Source: Candidatus Endomicrobium embiratermitis
Lineage (GTDB): Bacteria > Elusimicrobiota > Endomicrobiia > Endomicrobiales > Endomicrobiaceae
Assembly: GCA_009781315.1 (NCBI GenBank)
Contig: WQYI01000014.1
Span: 1-46,780 of the forward strand
Direction of reading: 5' to 3'
Length of the DNA: 46,780 nucleotides
Below the pieces are notes generated by a model. It saw only the letters and a program-made list of their open reading frames with translations. It searched no databases and was not told the origin of the DNA. Positions 12,101 to 19,861 of the stretch are shown here, piece after piece. Positions within the stretch are counted from its first letter, which is position 1. Every line of letters begins with the position of its first letter. The position numbers were made by a program, and so were the translations under genes.

Positions 12101-14383
12101 ACCGACGAAAATGACAAGTTGACGGGAATAACAGTGCGCAATCAGGAAGACCTGAACGTACACGCGGATAAAATCAATATTGACGCCGCAGGATATGTGT
12201 ATCTTGGCGCCGCAACCGATATTAATATCGATCAAATAAAATCCGGCGGCAATGTAACGATAAAAAGCAAAGAAGGCATATATAATATTTCTTCAGGCAA
12301 TAATCCCACTATTATCGGCGACAGCGTTATTCTTGAAGCCGGCAGAGGCGATATAGGAGAGCTGAATAAGAGGATTATTCTTGATATTACGGGAGTTCTT
12401 ACCGCAAGAACGCCGTACGGAAGCATTTATCTGAATTCTGCCAATAATCTGTCTCTTGATTATTTAAGCGCGGCGAAAAACGTTTATATTGATGCAAACA
12501 AGAATATTTATTCGGCCGGTTACGGAGCGGCCGACGATTCTAATATAACGGCGCACAGCATAAACTTAAACGCCCAAAACGTCGGAACAGCCGCTAAAAA
12601 CTTGAACGTAATTTTGCGCGAAAATTCGGAAATGTCAGACGGAAAAATGATAAACATTTCAGCGCCGGGAAGCATTTACGTCAAAAATGTCGGACAATCT
12701 AACAGTTTCGATATAAGCGGAGATTTATATTACGGAAAACTTACGGCCGGCGAATACGTTTCGGTTATGTCAAAATACGGCGCGATATACGAATTTGACA
12801 AAGATTCTCTTATAACCGCGAAAAACTTAATTTTGGGCGCGTCGGACAATTCCATAGGAACCGCAGACGATAAAATAAAAGCCGACGTAAAAGAAATAAT
12901 TACGGCTTTTGCCAAAGGCGATATTTACATTGAAGCTCAAAATAAAGGAATTTTTGAAGACATACGTTCTACCCATGGGCTTGTGGATATATCCGCGACG
13001 GAAAACCTTTATGTCGATAAAGTTTTTGCCGATAAAAACATAACTATAACCGCCGCGAACGGTTCAATTGAAACAGGAACACAGAGTATTACTTCGGAAA
13101 ACGGCAATATACTCATCACGGGCAAAGACGAAGTTGAAGTTAACGCGGCAATTTTCGCAAAGAAAGGCAATGTTGAAATATTGTCGGAAGAAAACGAACT
13201 TTATGTAACCGGAAATATCGTTGCTTCCGAAGGCACAGTTGTGTTTTTAAGCGAGGGGAAAACGGAAATAACCGGAAACGTAACCGCCGATAAAGACATA
13301 ACCGCGGACAGCAAAAAAGAGCTTAAAGTTAAAGGCGATATGACATCCGAAAACGGCGGCGTTGACCTGAAAAGCAGGGAAAAAACCGATATTGAAGGCG
13401 CGATTACCGCGAAAGAAACTATAAAATCTCTCGTTAAAAACGGCAATCTAACGATAAAAGGCGCGGTAAGATCGCTTGAAGGAAATCTGAATTTCAAAGT
13501 TTTAAACGGAGCGCTGATTATCGGAAATAAAGCCGTTTCTAACCAGGGTTCGATTTTAGCAAACGTTTACGGCGATATTACCGGCGACAGAACGAGTGTA
13601 TCGGAAGCGGGTTTTTATGCCGGAGATGTCAGGCTTAATTCGAAAAACGGCGATATAGGAAAACCGGACAATTTCCTTTATATAGACAATGAAAATCCGG
13701 ATTTTGTGATAGCAAATCTCATCGCTTTAAACGGCGGAATTTATGTGGAAGGCTTTACTAACGGACTTATAATAGAGCGTTTCTGGTGCGGTAAAGATTT
13801 GTTCGTAATAGCAGGCGGAGACATATTAGCCAAAAGTTTGGGTGACCAGGAGCCTAATGTTGTTGCCGCAAATATTACTCTTCATTCTTTAAACGGTTCA
13901 ATCGGCAAAGAAAATTTAAGTCCTTCTTTAGCAGCTATAATAGGCAAAGAAGATTCAAGGATTATAGCCGCGCCTATAGAAGAAAAAGGCAAAGTTAATT
14001 TGTCGGCGGTAACCGGAATTTACCTTGACCAGTATGTCCACACCACTTTCTATTCGGATTACGTAAGAAATTCCGGCAAAGGCAAGGTTTCTCTGCTTAT
14101 TCCGGACAACAACGCTTTTATAGTTGACTTCTCGGTTTTACCCGGTACGGACGTAAATATCCGTTTTGTTAACAATATGCACGTTAAAAACGTCAGCCTC
14201 GGATACAACGACATTAAAAAACTCACGGTGCATCCCGTTGCGGTATGGGCACCGGTATTCAGAACGGCTTCCGAAGAAAGATACGGTATTTTGTCCAATA
14301 AGAATATTGAAGACTATGTAGAAAAAATGCAAAACGAAACTTTGATAATAAGCTCGAACTTATTGCAGGAAATTGGAGAGTAA
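2..14383 (+). CDS. Giant LktA/filamentous-haemagglutinin-like adhesin, 5' partial
   Basis: The reading frame is already open at base 2. The first ATG (14) lies inside a repeat whose second copy is internal, so the true start and signal peptide are upstream. At least 4,793 residues are present. The N-terminal third has repeats of 295 and 345 residues followed by a diverged third copy, with charged Asp/Glu/Lys/Gly linkers near 430-480, 1310-1395, 2520-2680, 3170-3250 and 3970-4060. The middle (about 4200-8400) has Gly/Ala/Val-rich units of roughly 60-70 residues ending in AYI-x-x-S. A helical, charged insert lies at 9190-9350 and a Tyr/Trp/His-rich non-repetitive segment at 10680-11080. The C-terminal third has short beta-strand repeats (GNV, NIYIDA) typical of beta-helices. 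No outer-membrane barrel is visible at the C-terminus. I recall this pattern from the leukotoxin LktA family of filamentous adhesins. The likely role is a secreted or surface adhesin, and the secretion partner is not evident. Confidence 0.8.
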   Translation, partial: GQIAMSDVSASITIDNTDITADNDLNIKTLADSQATAKAEAKNLALAAGVNLVESKINLSNNTKLEAGKDATVEAKSKITSDVEAKSDSGESFSGAIALSVTISDTSVNLDEGTINSGKDAKIAAVTEENIKTKAINEKAKTDDGGDQKPESGDGDGDKDTKIAIGIPVNYTDIKSNNEIKDAVIKADKNIDIAGKNIKIADSSIKSTNATEKGNVTIKAEDKGKELISTRKASIEISGSEIEGKDVTIEAIAENKYEYENTESIIEVSDLKSGILGGVNEILEVVKNITEDAVNGQIAMSDVSASITIDNTDITADNDLNIKTLADSQATAKAEAKNLALAAGVNLVESKIDISKTNLKGKNITAEAKSKIKSEVEAKSSSDEKYKGAIALSVADSNTSLKIDNDSTKKIEAGNDVTLSVITEKDIKTKAIAETPKEDKPAGGDGDKPETKPEVKAEGDGDKETKISLGVAVNYTDLKNDADIKSSITAGNNIKIASEGDNRRSVGDADLKIKADIIAGKSVDIAGKNIKIADSLIQADGTAESVEASEGVEAKEGDHIKIVASDKGSELISTRKASIDIQNTAIEGKRDVIIEAAAENKYDYKELGDIIEVTDLTDTALEAANKALDFVKDLTKGAIDGKVAKSDVSANINIGGGTTIKADNDINIKTSVESQTTVKTDAKGLGVSVGVNLTESKIDIDKATLEAKNDINVKAENKITSSVEAKSTSYDFGGTVELGGAVGVAYIEGETSINLSEDSSLDAGKNVAIDATTEKDTTLEVEAKAGEKANAGLAVGVNIAEVDNSVTVKGKVKAGNDVNINSKINSKKTKQNVAASTGNKKEEKDKDKEGEQKKNIDNTENSNLQDTTNKKSEGANDNADVKKKKDGGNDSNTITLAGAVLYTENTNTATAEISGPKAEVEAKNDINMKAEVINADITQFVESKVGGVSGTPTVSGTGAVVIGSYTDKVTAVVKDGAAIDAGKKINISSNHEMPFSSEWYDLFKKFADNPSLDTGKEVFEKLSKLTKEGEGTTEEKIITSLKDDLVNTWVRSSAPESEGEDNSQNNQGNNNSGGDNNNEKKQGGSSFSVSVAGAVNITEYDFTSEAYIKDAKVNQKTDAALRTGEQSVNVEAKSKTTSVTVGGIFGDSYKDPLGQGGSSVGVGGTYNQIWYDTKTNAYIEGTDLYANDLNVKANFDQLDVAIGIAGGKADTFCLQGVFNWLKSDSDVNAFIKDSDIKIETGNLTDGKLNIEAKYTPLLVNIAGSLSMSETAAVGASVAVNDITKNTNAKIIDSIINNSQNARLYALSDGLIHSYAIAAAYAGKDNSKNKNNQSENPDKNNMANKDSGTSEGSGDSGSFGIAISGSAGVSNITGETNAAIEGTNKTKSKYTGEKNLEIIAKEDSDIVNATGGVSITSPDADTGVAVAGAGSISWIKNNAKAYIKDSTVKNDDDITLDAKSEAGIVSVAVGLAGSFSSDGVAVAGSGSINLTDNETQAYIKNSDITSEGKLDINSSDKSKIFALAGAVGVAQGSAGIGAAIGVNLLDNNTSSYIENSDISLTGNASKNNISLDSKNSSNILSIAGAVGVGLGQVGVAVTVNVNVIKNETQSYIKGSGLESIKAQDILLSAKDSSDILAIAGAAGVGNNVGIGMGVGFNYLANSANAYIEDAKIENKGNIEAKALSESDIMLIVAALGGAGTVGISAAVGAAYVHNEANAYINKSFIVSEGSIGLLADNKNNITLISGSVAIGGTVAVGANVGLHFVGSRSNAWVDDSDVTAKGNKALSADFGTSLRGLSVNSNIYDKIATYSAAGSGSGTVAVSGGITGSIIDGKSIAKITNSTINDGYSAGTATQYDTNAGVRVNAENETEVAVMAGAVAVSGTVGVSVAADFETMNNTVEASIDNSTVKARGDVEVKTKNTEKYAAAIISGAVSGGVSVAGNVVVGVNTSENHAVIKNNSNITARDVTVEAKDSVIIGEVNPASGEIGIAMGSLAVGAYAGVAGTVFTSVISNSTIAEIVDSTINASRNIKLDAEGYQRTFANLATFGGAIAGIAITAGVSVNNTYTAALIRRSDNNTKTYNLNAQNININAKNTLDVDKIFIGGAVGVAGVTVGVSVGVYNNNVTAGMGSGIYANTSGNVGVSAVNDRNINDIVISMAGGFVGVTATVDVIVVGGNVNDNKLEEDDGTSTNTYLADSKNDIDGNMKMSSRMDKNKVGGGGLINTDEISEFDKYGSDVYTTAKLNNGTFAYIDGNVTAAGNVGVTATDNAKIDADIYAASAGVGAVGAAVAVQDLKTRTDAHIGGTVSASNINITANSDTTNATGIYMAAVGGVAVNAGVAVINSNNITNAYMLNNTNVTKANNINILANAKSTITPDFFNLAGGYIAVGAVVGVVNKKGSTDAWIGNNVTIGNQSAATPTVNGLTVKAQTNNKVDADMISAAGGVGAVAANIFVVNVTDDLNAYTGTGSKLNLYNLNVLTNGNTAVNADFVGVAVGAVAMAASVAVSNIKLNNNAYIGGNNTVKAENISVFAGHSASADLYAVGGSGGLIGANGIVLNDKISGTVKASVGKGSALNASKNINVSSKSDTVLRAKGDSITAGFVAVGVTVIKDEAAVDTITEIEDGVTASSGNSFYAGAESSSNLSSIGQSGGAGFGVIGGANVSTVNNSNTKITFGSSNVSQANKIDIKAANFTVNAVNKTRVESSISSLGLGAATVGIFKVGNDANSNVDVILGGNTNVLANNLSVKAFNEFVKPDTYSVKSGALSAIGIFYADSVTNISNNTNIKFAENSTVETYKNSEKTSSFIIDAHNVIDAPDNVHYDALALGSAVEMTSEINNNSTAKVQFDGNIYSAKDFIVNVRTDLDIRTNLYMGIGAAISGAQGKLFNNSVTNNEIAVGAKGKIFAGDDLYFNLNQDENQEWSRYSATAVGDIYNMAVIPIASGSKAIVDLTNNNKVTVANGGQVLSMRNIRIDSAVNERYVNAFCKELLTVYTPYGSTSLKSVLGGSVPIKHTSDVEVNGLMRAGVNNKQHITITQTGGEGEVEGPDDAQFFVDILNPEGVKWWQSVESLVDNIQADIENLQLLIAEYSEDPVLKAAYAADLRRLQDDLEKLGLFEMVVDDYGVEHKVYVNQIGAEYITFDEVYANRGDIIINADNLYGTGTLHAPGYAEIIITNNSRQYLRLGDVKISSYSNGDIWFNQVYVRNNSEISAVNKSKTAGFADVISREGSDNDPVIIINNNYSYRNNAPQLEISGDVENRDGLIKIDSMGSIYISGSIRGKELSITGGKDLVMSFYDGFRHLGGDPTTLIGGTAGDYEKLYQNSGIYSQRVVDNNIAVAGTSGPGKGIEMKSNIFISARYLNINGTIQAGVADWNLLIDNSPLSLINGHTVESAAAQYYSLKNQGTYADELYKLDSGYGNIDAWYNVVTGEIVVKDFSVDGGRIEILGTIFNTGEGNDVGRLIALDGYGQINIVNNSTYDLKLNSIYNDERVKGVITITDTSDKKKVNGMFLTTEYTFNNGSVYYNTYTTDDNGKRIAVQGLTLASQGIWDAKYQRYGSYYNPTPGLRYTWTSGHTSTSVTEYRASHRKFWGINHAYEVDWDVSGPYYGTPRPIMTGEYLDYGNVSSNKYEFGYSGVKNLSYKEEIIDWGTRVSHGLPPVFGYYTYHYYKIIRTGDIEYYSHSIKADYPIKINFIGYENPLLNVTSVNNIYLAGDIKNSNGNVNITSQQGFIDAKGSASISAQNLTLDAARGIAGGSRFGGGMQNIDASLINIKLNNGGILTANTISGNINLKSRESLVFSNIINTYGNVKLYAEHDLLGNTSGSKIQGKELDLTADGGRIGLKNNAGALLEINTSLINAYAKDNINLIKTETGDLGIKSIRSGIGDVNLTVSKGSVTDVLTDAIIDTRTRDELIRLWDSLGLFGEHDITETFDTGKVDEMGNAIYDEKVVGKSQAWTEDQLLYAMRSSKEGGTQYMEEDPNIVAKNVNIKTGGSVGINEGEIYFKVEDFSNLEESDKLLVATAEYYNVTWHTDENDKLTGITVRNQEDLNVHADKINIDAAGYVYLGAATDINIDQIKSGGNVTIKSKEGIYNISSGNNPTIIGDSVILEAGRGDIGELNKRIILDITGVLTARTPYGSIYLNSANNLSLDYLSAAKNVYIDANKNIYSAGYGAADDSNITAHSINLNAQNVGTAAKNLNVILRENSEMSDGKMINISAPGSIYVKNVGQSNSFDISGDLYYGKLTAGEYVSVMSKYGAIYEFDKDSLITAKNLILGASDNSIGTADDKIKADVKEIITAFAKGDIYIEAQNKGIFEDIRSTHGLVDISATENLYVDKVFADKNITITAANGSIETGTQSITSENGNILITGKDEVEVNAAIFAKKGNVEILSEENELYVTGNIVASEGTVVFLSEGKTEITGNVTADKDITADSKKELKVKGDMTSENGGVDLKSREKTDIEGAITAKETIKSLVKNGNLTIKGAVRSLEGNLNFKVLNGALIIGNKAVSNQGSILANVYGDITGDRTSVSEAGFYAGDVRLNSKNGDIGKPDNFLYIDNENPDFVIANLIALNGGIYVEGFTNGLIIERFWCGKDLFVIAGGDILAKSLGDQEPNVVAANITLHSLNGSIGKENLSPSLAAIIGKEDSRIIAAPIEEKGKVNLSAVTGIYLDQYVHTTFYSDYVRNSGKGKVSLLIPDNNAFIVDFSVLPGTDVNIRFVNNMHVKNVSLGYNDIKKLTVHPVAVWAPVFRTASEERYGILSNKNIEDYVEKMQNETLIISSNLLQEIGE
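886..1057 (+). repeat. In-frame direct repeat, copy 2
   Basis: Second copy of the block at 1-172. A third, clearly diverged protein-level copy begins near 1934, 345 codons further on. Confidence 0.9.
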
Positions 14384-14384
14384 T

Positions 14385-14513
14385 AAAAGCCTGCATTTGT
14401 CATACCGTGCTTGACACGGTATCCAAGTTGCCTAGATTGCGGGTCAAGCCCGCAATGACGATAAAAATGGATTCCGTTTTTCAACGGAATGACACCGCTC
14501 TGGCAGGCTTTTT
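14385..14513 (+). terminator. Terminator hairpin with repeat modules in its loop
   Basis: AAAAGCCTGC (14385-14394) directly after the adhesin stop pairs with GCAGGCTTTT (14503-14512), which continues as a T-run. The stem is perfect, but about 108 bp separate the arms, and that space holds three GTC-hairpin modules. The simplest reading is that an intrinsic terminator acquired the repeats in its loop. Confidence 0.6.
14399..14493. repeat. GTC-hairpin element G (three modules)
   Basis: Three modules are present: 14399-14424 (+), 14434-14459 (inverted) and 14469-14493 (inverted). Read in module orientation, each is GTC, a perfect 8-bp stem, a short loop, then CC or CT. The stems differ: ATACCGTG, ATTGCGGG and ATTCCGTT. 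The first two share the loop CTTGA. Confidence 0.85.
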
Positions 14514-14526
14514 AGAGAAACAAAAT

Positions 14527-14553
14527 TCGTAATTTGTAATTCGTAATTGATAA
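14527..14553. repeat. AT-rich word repeat (TTCGTAAT/TTTGTAAT)
   Basis: Tandem degenerate 8-9-bp words (TTCGTAATTTG and variants). The same words recur at 29954-29990 and in reverse complement at 25376-25408. The role is unknown. Confidence 0.6.
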
Positions 14554-14566
14554 TATAGGGGAATTT

Positions 14567-17500
14567 ATGAAATTTAAGAAAGCCGCGGTATTGCTGCCGT
14601 TATTTATTTTTTATTTTGCGTCTTTTGCGTATTGCGCGAATGAAACCGTATTAAAGTCTTCGTGGACGTCTCAGTCAAATACCGGCGGGACAAAATACCA
14701 ACTTAGGGAAGACGTCGTTTATGGCAGTGCAATGCCCGCGGTTACAGAACAAGATGTGTTTACGCCATACTATACTTCTTGGCCTGAATGGGGAGGAACT
14801 TGGACCAATGGTCCCAGTAATCTTAACTTTTCGGTTAAATCCGCTTCGTATACGATGGTATTTGTATCTACGGCGCCGAATCCTATTATGCCGTGGCTTC
14901 CTCCTATAGACGTATATGTAAGTTCTCCGACAGATGCAAGATTTGCCGTAGACGCAAACAAAAAAAGCTCGGCATTTACTTTTATTACCGGAGAACGCCC
15001 TCTTGGAAGAGGAACTTTAGTAAAACATGATTTTGAATATCTGACCATAACAAACGGTCTTGTTACAAGCACAAACACTGCCGTAAAAGGCGGCGGCGCT
15101 TACGGGAACTATTATTACAATTATCAGTACGATCAATCTTATTCGACTTATTCTTATAATATGACTAACAGAACAATAGATTTTAAAGATATTCATTTTA
15201 TTTCAAATATCGTCCGGGGCAATAACGAGGCAAACGGAGCTAATGTTTATGGCGGAGCTGTTTTTATAGGAGGATATTCCTCTTTGACCGGGACAACTCC
15301 TTCGATTAGCGTAACTTTTTCAAGCGGAACTCAGTTTATAGGAAATAATTCAAGCGGTTACGGCGGGGCTTACGCTTCGCTTTACAACGGCATCAATACG
15401 GTTTTCGGAGTATTTATAGACACGTTTACGTATGAAGCTATAACCGATGGTGAAGGAAATGTCGTCGGCGTGAGCAGTTCTCCGATTGTAATCAGCGATT
15501 TTACGCTGTTTGAAAGCAATAAGGCGGGTAAAGACGGCGGAGCCGTATATTTTAAAGGCGGACAAGGCAGTACCATAACTTTTAAAGGCGCATCTGTTTT
15601 CAGTTCAAATTCTTCGGGCGGTTCGGGCGGCGCGGTTTATTATGAAAAGATGAATACCGGCGGAACTCTTGTTTTCGGAAATGGAAATTATCTCGGATAT
15701 TCTCCGGCATTGTTTATAAATAACACTGCTGGCGGTTATGGCGGAGCGATATATTCTTCAAATACGGCGGTATTGTTTTACGACGGAGCGCTGTTTTTTT
15801 CAAATACCGGGGCTCTGGGCGGCGGTGCAATTTACGTTACAAAAGGCGATATTGCTTTCAGTTCTCATTCCGCGACGGTTTTTTATAATAATTCCACTTC
15901 AAATAACTCAAACGCGAACGGCGGGGCAATATATAAAGGTAATGTAAGCGCGATGTCGTTTGACGCGGGAATATATTTTACAAGCAATACCGCAGGCGGT
16001 TCGGGCGGAGCAATTTATAACGCCGGCGGAGGTATTACTTTTTCTTCTAACGCTTATATAACGGGAAATAAGACGCAATTCGGAAGCGGCGGAGCAATTT
16101 ATAGCGCGGGCGGAGCCATAACTTTTTTTAATGCTATTGAGTTGGTACGTAATGCTTCAGGAGACGCAGGCGGGGCGATTTATGTTTCGAGCGGAGCTGT
16201 CTCATTTTTGTCAAGCGCCGGTATATTCGGTAATTCTGCCTACGGACACGGCGGGGCGATTTACGGCGGGCAGGGAGGCTCATTTAGCTTTCAATCCGAA
16301 ACGGATTTTACGGAAAACAAATCTTTATTGGGCGCAGGCGGGGCAATTTACAAATTGATGTCTTCGGCTGCCGACGGCATAACTTTTAACCAATCGGTAA
16401 GTTTTACTACAAATACCGCGGCATTGGGCGGCGGTGCGATTTATAGCTCAGGCAGAGGCTTAGTGACTTTTAACAATAGCGCTTCTTTCCGCGGAAACAG
16501 CGTCACGGACGAGTCGTCTCAATTAAGCGCCGGAGGCGCAATTTACGCCGACAGCATAATTTACAGATTTTACGGCAATGCCGTTTTTGAACAAAATTCA
16601 GCGGCTCTTTCGCGCGGCGGGGCAATTTATGCGCAAGCATCGACTTTTACTTTTTCATCCGCCGCTTCCTTTTACGCTAATATCGTAAAAGGCGCTAATC
16701 TTGAAGGCGGCGCGGCAATATACTCGGTTGGCAGTTATTTTGATTTTCAATCCGACGCTACGATTTTTTCCGGAAATAAAACGTCCGAAGATACGCAGGT
16801 TTCCGGCGGAGCGATTTACGCGCTGTATTCAAATTACAAATTTAAGCAAGCCGTTTTTACGGACAACTCCGCAACAGACAAAGGCGGCGCCATTGCTTTG
16901 ATTGACTGTGACACCGTCTTTACCGGAAACGTTAGGTTTGAAAGGAATTCAGCGGCTGCCGGCGGAGCTTTGTATTTGGGACATTTGGCAGGAAGTTCCA
17001 ATTTAGTGAATTTTAACGGCCAAGTGTTGTTTCAGTACAATAATTCTTTGAAATGGAATTTAATCGGCGGCGGAGCAATTCTTCTGAACGCTTCGACAGG
17101 GAGTCTTCAAATTAATTTTGCCCAGATCGCTTCTTTCAACTATAATGAAAGCGCTGCAAACGGCGGAGCCTTTACTATATATTCCGGTGCGCAAAATACA
17201 ATTAATTTTTCCGGCGTAACGAATTTTGATGATAATGCCGCAGCTGCAAACGGCGGAGCTTTTTACAGCCTTATATACGGAACCGGAAAAGGCGAATACA
17301 ATTTTACGAATAGCGGTTATTTTGCGGATAACACAGCAGGAAATTCCGGTGGAGCAATCTTTGCTCACGGAAACAATAAGTTTACCATAGACTCATCTTT
17401 CTACTTTGGCTCAAATTTTGCGGGCGGAACAGACGCAAACGGCGGCGGAGCGATTTTTTCAAGCCTTTCAACGTTTACTTTCTCCGGAAGCCAAGCAGTG

Positions 17501-19855
17501 GAATTTGAATATAACGAGGCTTCTTCAAGAGGCGGCGCTGTTTATCAAGAGAACGGATTATTTGATTTTCAGTCGTCTGCAGATTTTAAATTCAATTCCG
17601 CGGGTGTTTCAGGCGGAGCGGTTTATGCGTCATACGGCGCTATGACTTTTAACCGTTCCGTATCCTTTACTTCGAATACGGCTTCTGGCGACCTTTTGAC
17701 TTCAGGCGGCGGAGCGCTTTACGCTTTTGAACAGACTTTAAGATTTTTGGCAAACACAAACTTTGAAAACAATTCGGCTAAAGGCATAACAAACGGTTCG
17801 GGCGGGGCGATTTACGCTTCAAAAAGCAATTTATCTTTTACCGGAACAGGAACCGCTTCTTTTTCAAATAATGAAGCCTTATTCAGAGGCGGAGCTTTTT
17901 ATCAAAACGAAGGGACATCGGTTTTTAAAAGCATCCCTGCTATTTTTACAAACAATGTTGCAGGTTCGGAAGGCGGCGCGGTTTATTTAGCCGGAAAAGG
18001 CACAATTGAATTCACTAATGCCCAATTTATATCAAACTCTGCCGGGGTAAACGGCGGCGCGATTTATATAAAAGGGGCAAGTTCGTCAAATATTTCGGAA
18101 ATTTATTTTAATCAAACGGTGTCTGCGCTTACGCTGTTTAATGCGAATACGGCAAACGGCTTCGCAAATTCTATGCATTTTGCGGGAAATTCTTACGTTG
18201 AGTTTACCGTTTTGCAAAATCAAACTTTAAACGTTAACGACGGTTTTACTGCCGCCGGAAGAAATAATCTCGTAACGCTCAAAGGCGGCGGAACTTTCAA
18301 TATGAACGACAATATATCGGGTTTTGAATCGCTGAATTTGAATTTAGACAATATTTCGTTTAATCTTGCCGACGGTAAAAATATGTCATTAAACAATTTA
18401 TCCGTTTTAAACGGATCTGTTTTAAATATGCAGCAAAGTTTTGACGGGCAAACTGTTTCGGTAAGCGGGGATTTAACTCTTGATTACATGAGCGAGTTGA
18501 GGCTTTGCGTAATTTCCGGCGGAGATTGCGACGTTATAGACGTAGGCGGCAAAGCGTTTCTTGACGGAACGGTAAGCGTAAAAGCCGGAGTCGGGACTTA
18601 TGATAACGAATGGTTTACGCTTATAAACGCCGCGGACGGTTTCGAAGATACGGATTTTGCGGTAAAATTTCTTGACGATAGCGGCATTCATCAGACAGAT
18701 CCGTGTCCTTTAAAATATACTTTTGAATTTGACGAAACCCAGAAAAGATTTATGCTGGTGATAAACGGCATAAGGCAAAGCTATTTTTCGCAGCTTGACG
18801 GACTGGGGAGAAATCAGAAAAACGCCGCGGCAATGTATGACGCTTTGTCCGCTAACGCTTCGCGTCCTTTGGCGAACGTCATAAACTCCATTACCGATAT
18901 GTCGACCGTTTCACAGCAGGCCGCGCTTCTTGAAACAGCCCCTTATTTTATAGCCAATGCTTTGAACTATAGACTGCATAACAGAAGCAAACGCGATCTT
19001 TTCAACAATATAGAAAAGAGCGATAAAACTAATAATATATGGGCTTATGCCGACGGCGGCGGGTCTCTTGTTTTTCAATCCGACATAAATTCGCCAGGAG
19101 ATTTTGAAACCGCGGATTACGGCGCGGTTTTCGGCGCGGACAAAAAGTTATCTCCGGATTTTATACTCGGTTTTTACGGAAAATACAATATAGCCAATAT
19201 TTCGCAGGGAAAAAGCGAAGGAAATATTGCAAGTTACGGACTCGGAACGTATGCTTTGGCAAATAAAGATGCGTGGCAGTTTAAAGCCGCTCTGGGTTAC
19301 GAAGGGCAATCATACGATATTACAAGAAGTATCGTCAACGTTGGGAGCGATACTATTCGTTCGGCAAAAACGGAATTTAACAGCTATCTTTTGGAAGCCG
19401 ACATAGAAGCTTCTTACGATATACCGGTTTCTAAAGTTTTTTCGTTAAGCCCTTTCGCGGGAATTAACGGTTCATGGGCGCATTACGGAAGCTTTGATGA
19501 AACAGGGGCTGATGTTTTGAGCTTGGAAATAGAAGGTTCAAACTCTTTTGTTACCAACACGAGGTTAGGAATAAGCGCGAATATGAAGGTATCATCAAAA
19601 TTAGATTTACGTCTTTCGGCGGAATATGACAGGCTTTTCAGCGGATATCTACCGGAGCTTAACGTAAAATTGAACGGAGAAACGGAAGTTTTTGAAACCG
19701 TCGGAAGCGAAACAGGCCGGGATATTTTTGGATTTAATTTATATGCTTCTTACAATATAAACGAAAATGTTAAAACATATGCTTCAGGCACAATAAAAAC
19801 CGCGCAAAACCTTTCAAGCTTAGGCGGAACTCTGGGCGTGAAATACTCATTTTAG
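14567..19855 (+). CDS. Pmp-like autotransporter with GGAIY repeats
   Basis: A 1,762-aa protein with a Sec signal peptide (residues 1 to about 23, basic start, hydrophobic core, cleavage near AYCA-N). Residues about 165-1210 carry some 32 copies of GGA[IVFL]Y, each followed by an F-x-x-N/FxSN motif. These are the two motifs that define chlamydial polymorphic membrane proteins and indicate a right-handed beta-helix passenger. Residues about 1210-1400 are a non-repetitive end of the helix and 1405-1480 a helical linker. From about 1489 to the end is an autotransporter barrel finishing in GVKYSF, with the terminal Phe expected for BAM recognition. AGGGG (14557-14561) lies 5 nt before the ATG. The likely role is a type Va self-secreted surface adhesin. 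It follows the giant adhesin across a terminator-like gap, so it is probably transcribed separately. Confidence 0.9.
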   Translation: MKFKKAAVLLPLFIFYFASFAYCANETVLKSSWTSQSNTGGTKYQLREDVVYGSAMPAVTEQDVFTPYYTSWPEWGGTWTNGPSNLNFSVKSASYTMVFVSTAPNPIMPWLPPIDVYVSSPTDARFAVDANKKSSAFTFITGERPLGRGTLVKHDFEYLTITNGLVTSTNTAVKGGGAYGNYYYNYQYDQSYSTYSYNMTNRTIDFKDIHFISNIVRGNNEANGANVYGGAVFIGGYSSLTGTTPSISVTFSSGTQFIGNNSSGYGGAYASLYNGINTVFGVFIDTFTYEAITDGEGNVVGVSSSPIVISDFTLFESNKAGKDGGAVYFKGGQGSTITFKGASVFSSNSSGGSGGAVYYEKMNTGGTLVFGNGNYLGYSPALFINNTAGGYGGAIYSSNTAVLFYDGALFFSNTGALGGGAIYVTKGDIAFSSHSATVFYNNSTSNNSNANGGAIYKGNVSAMSFDAGIYFTSNTAGGSGGAIYNAGGGITFSSNAYITGNKTQFGSGGAIYSAGGAITFFNAIELVRNASGDAGGAIYVSSGAVSFLSSAGIFGNSAYGHGGAIYGGQGGSFSFQSETDFTENKSLLGAGGAIYKLMSSAADGITFNQSVSFTTNTAALGGGAIYSSGRGLVTFNNSASFRGNSVTDESSQLSAGGAIYADSIIYRFYGNAVFEQNSAALSRGGAIYAQASTFTFSSAASFYANIVKGANLEGGAAIYSVGSYFDFQSDATIFSGNKTSEDTQVSGGAIYALYSNYKFKQAVFTDNSATDKGGAIALIDCDTVFTGNVRFERNSAAAGGALYLGHLAGSSNLVNFNGQVLFQYNNSLKWNLIGGGAILLNASTGSLQINFAQIASFNYNESAANGGAFTIYSGAQNTINFSGVTNFDDNAAAANGGAFYSLIYGTGKGEYNFTNSGYFADNTAGNSGGAIFAHGNNKFTIDSSFYFGSNFAGGTDANGGGAIFSSLSTFTFSGSQAVEFEYNEASSRGGAVYQENGLFDFQSSADFKFNSAGVSGGAVYASYGAMTFNRSVSFTSNTASGDLLTSGGGALYAFEQTLRFLANTNFENNSAKGITNGSGGAIYASKSNLSFTGTGTASFSNNEALFRGGAFYQNEGTSVFKSIPAIFTNNVAGSEGGAVYLAGKGTIEFTNAQFISNSAGVNGGAIYIKGASSSNISEIYFNQTVSALTLFNANTANGFANSMHFAGNSYVEFTVLQNQTLNVNDGFTAAGRNNLVTLKGGGTFNMNDNISGFESLNLNLDNISFNLADGKNMSLNNLSVLNGSVLNMQQSFDGQTVSVSGDLTLDYMSELRLCVISGGDCDVIDVGGKAFLDGTVSVKAGVGTYDNEWFTLINAADGFEDTDFAVKFLDDSGIHQTDPCPLKYTFEFDETQKRFMLVINGIRQSYFSQLDGLGRNQKNAAAMYDALSANASRPLANVINSITDMSTVSQQAALLETAPYFIANALNYRLHNRSKRDLFNNIEKSDKTNNIWAYADGGGSLVFQSDINSPGDFETADYGAVFGADKKLSPDFILGFYGKYNIANISQGKSEGNIASYGLGTYALANKDAWQFKAALGYEGQSYDITRSIVNVGSDTIRSAKTEFNSYLLEADIEASYDIPVSKVFSLSPFAGINGSWAHYGSFDETGADVLSLEIEGSNSFVTNTRLGISANMKVSSKLDLRLSAEYDRLFSGYLPELNVKLNGETEVFETVGSETGRDIFGFNLYASYNINENVKTYASGTIKTAQNLSSLGGTLGVKYSF

Positions 19856-19861
19856 AAGATT

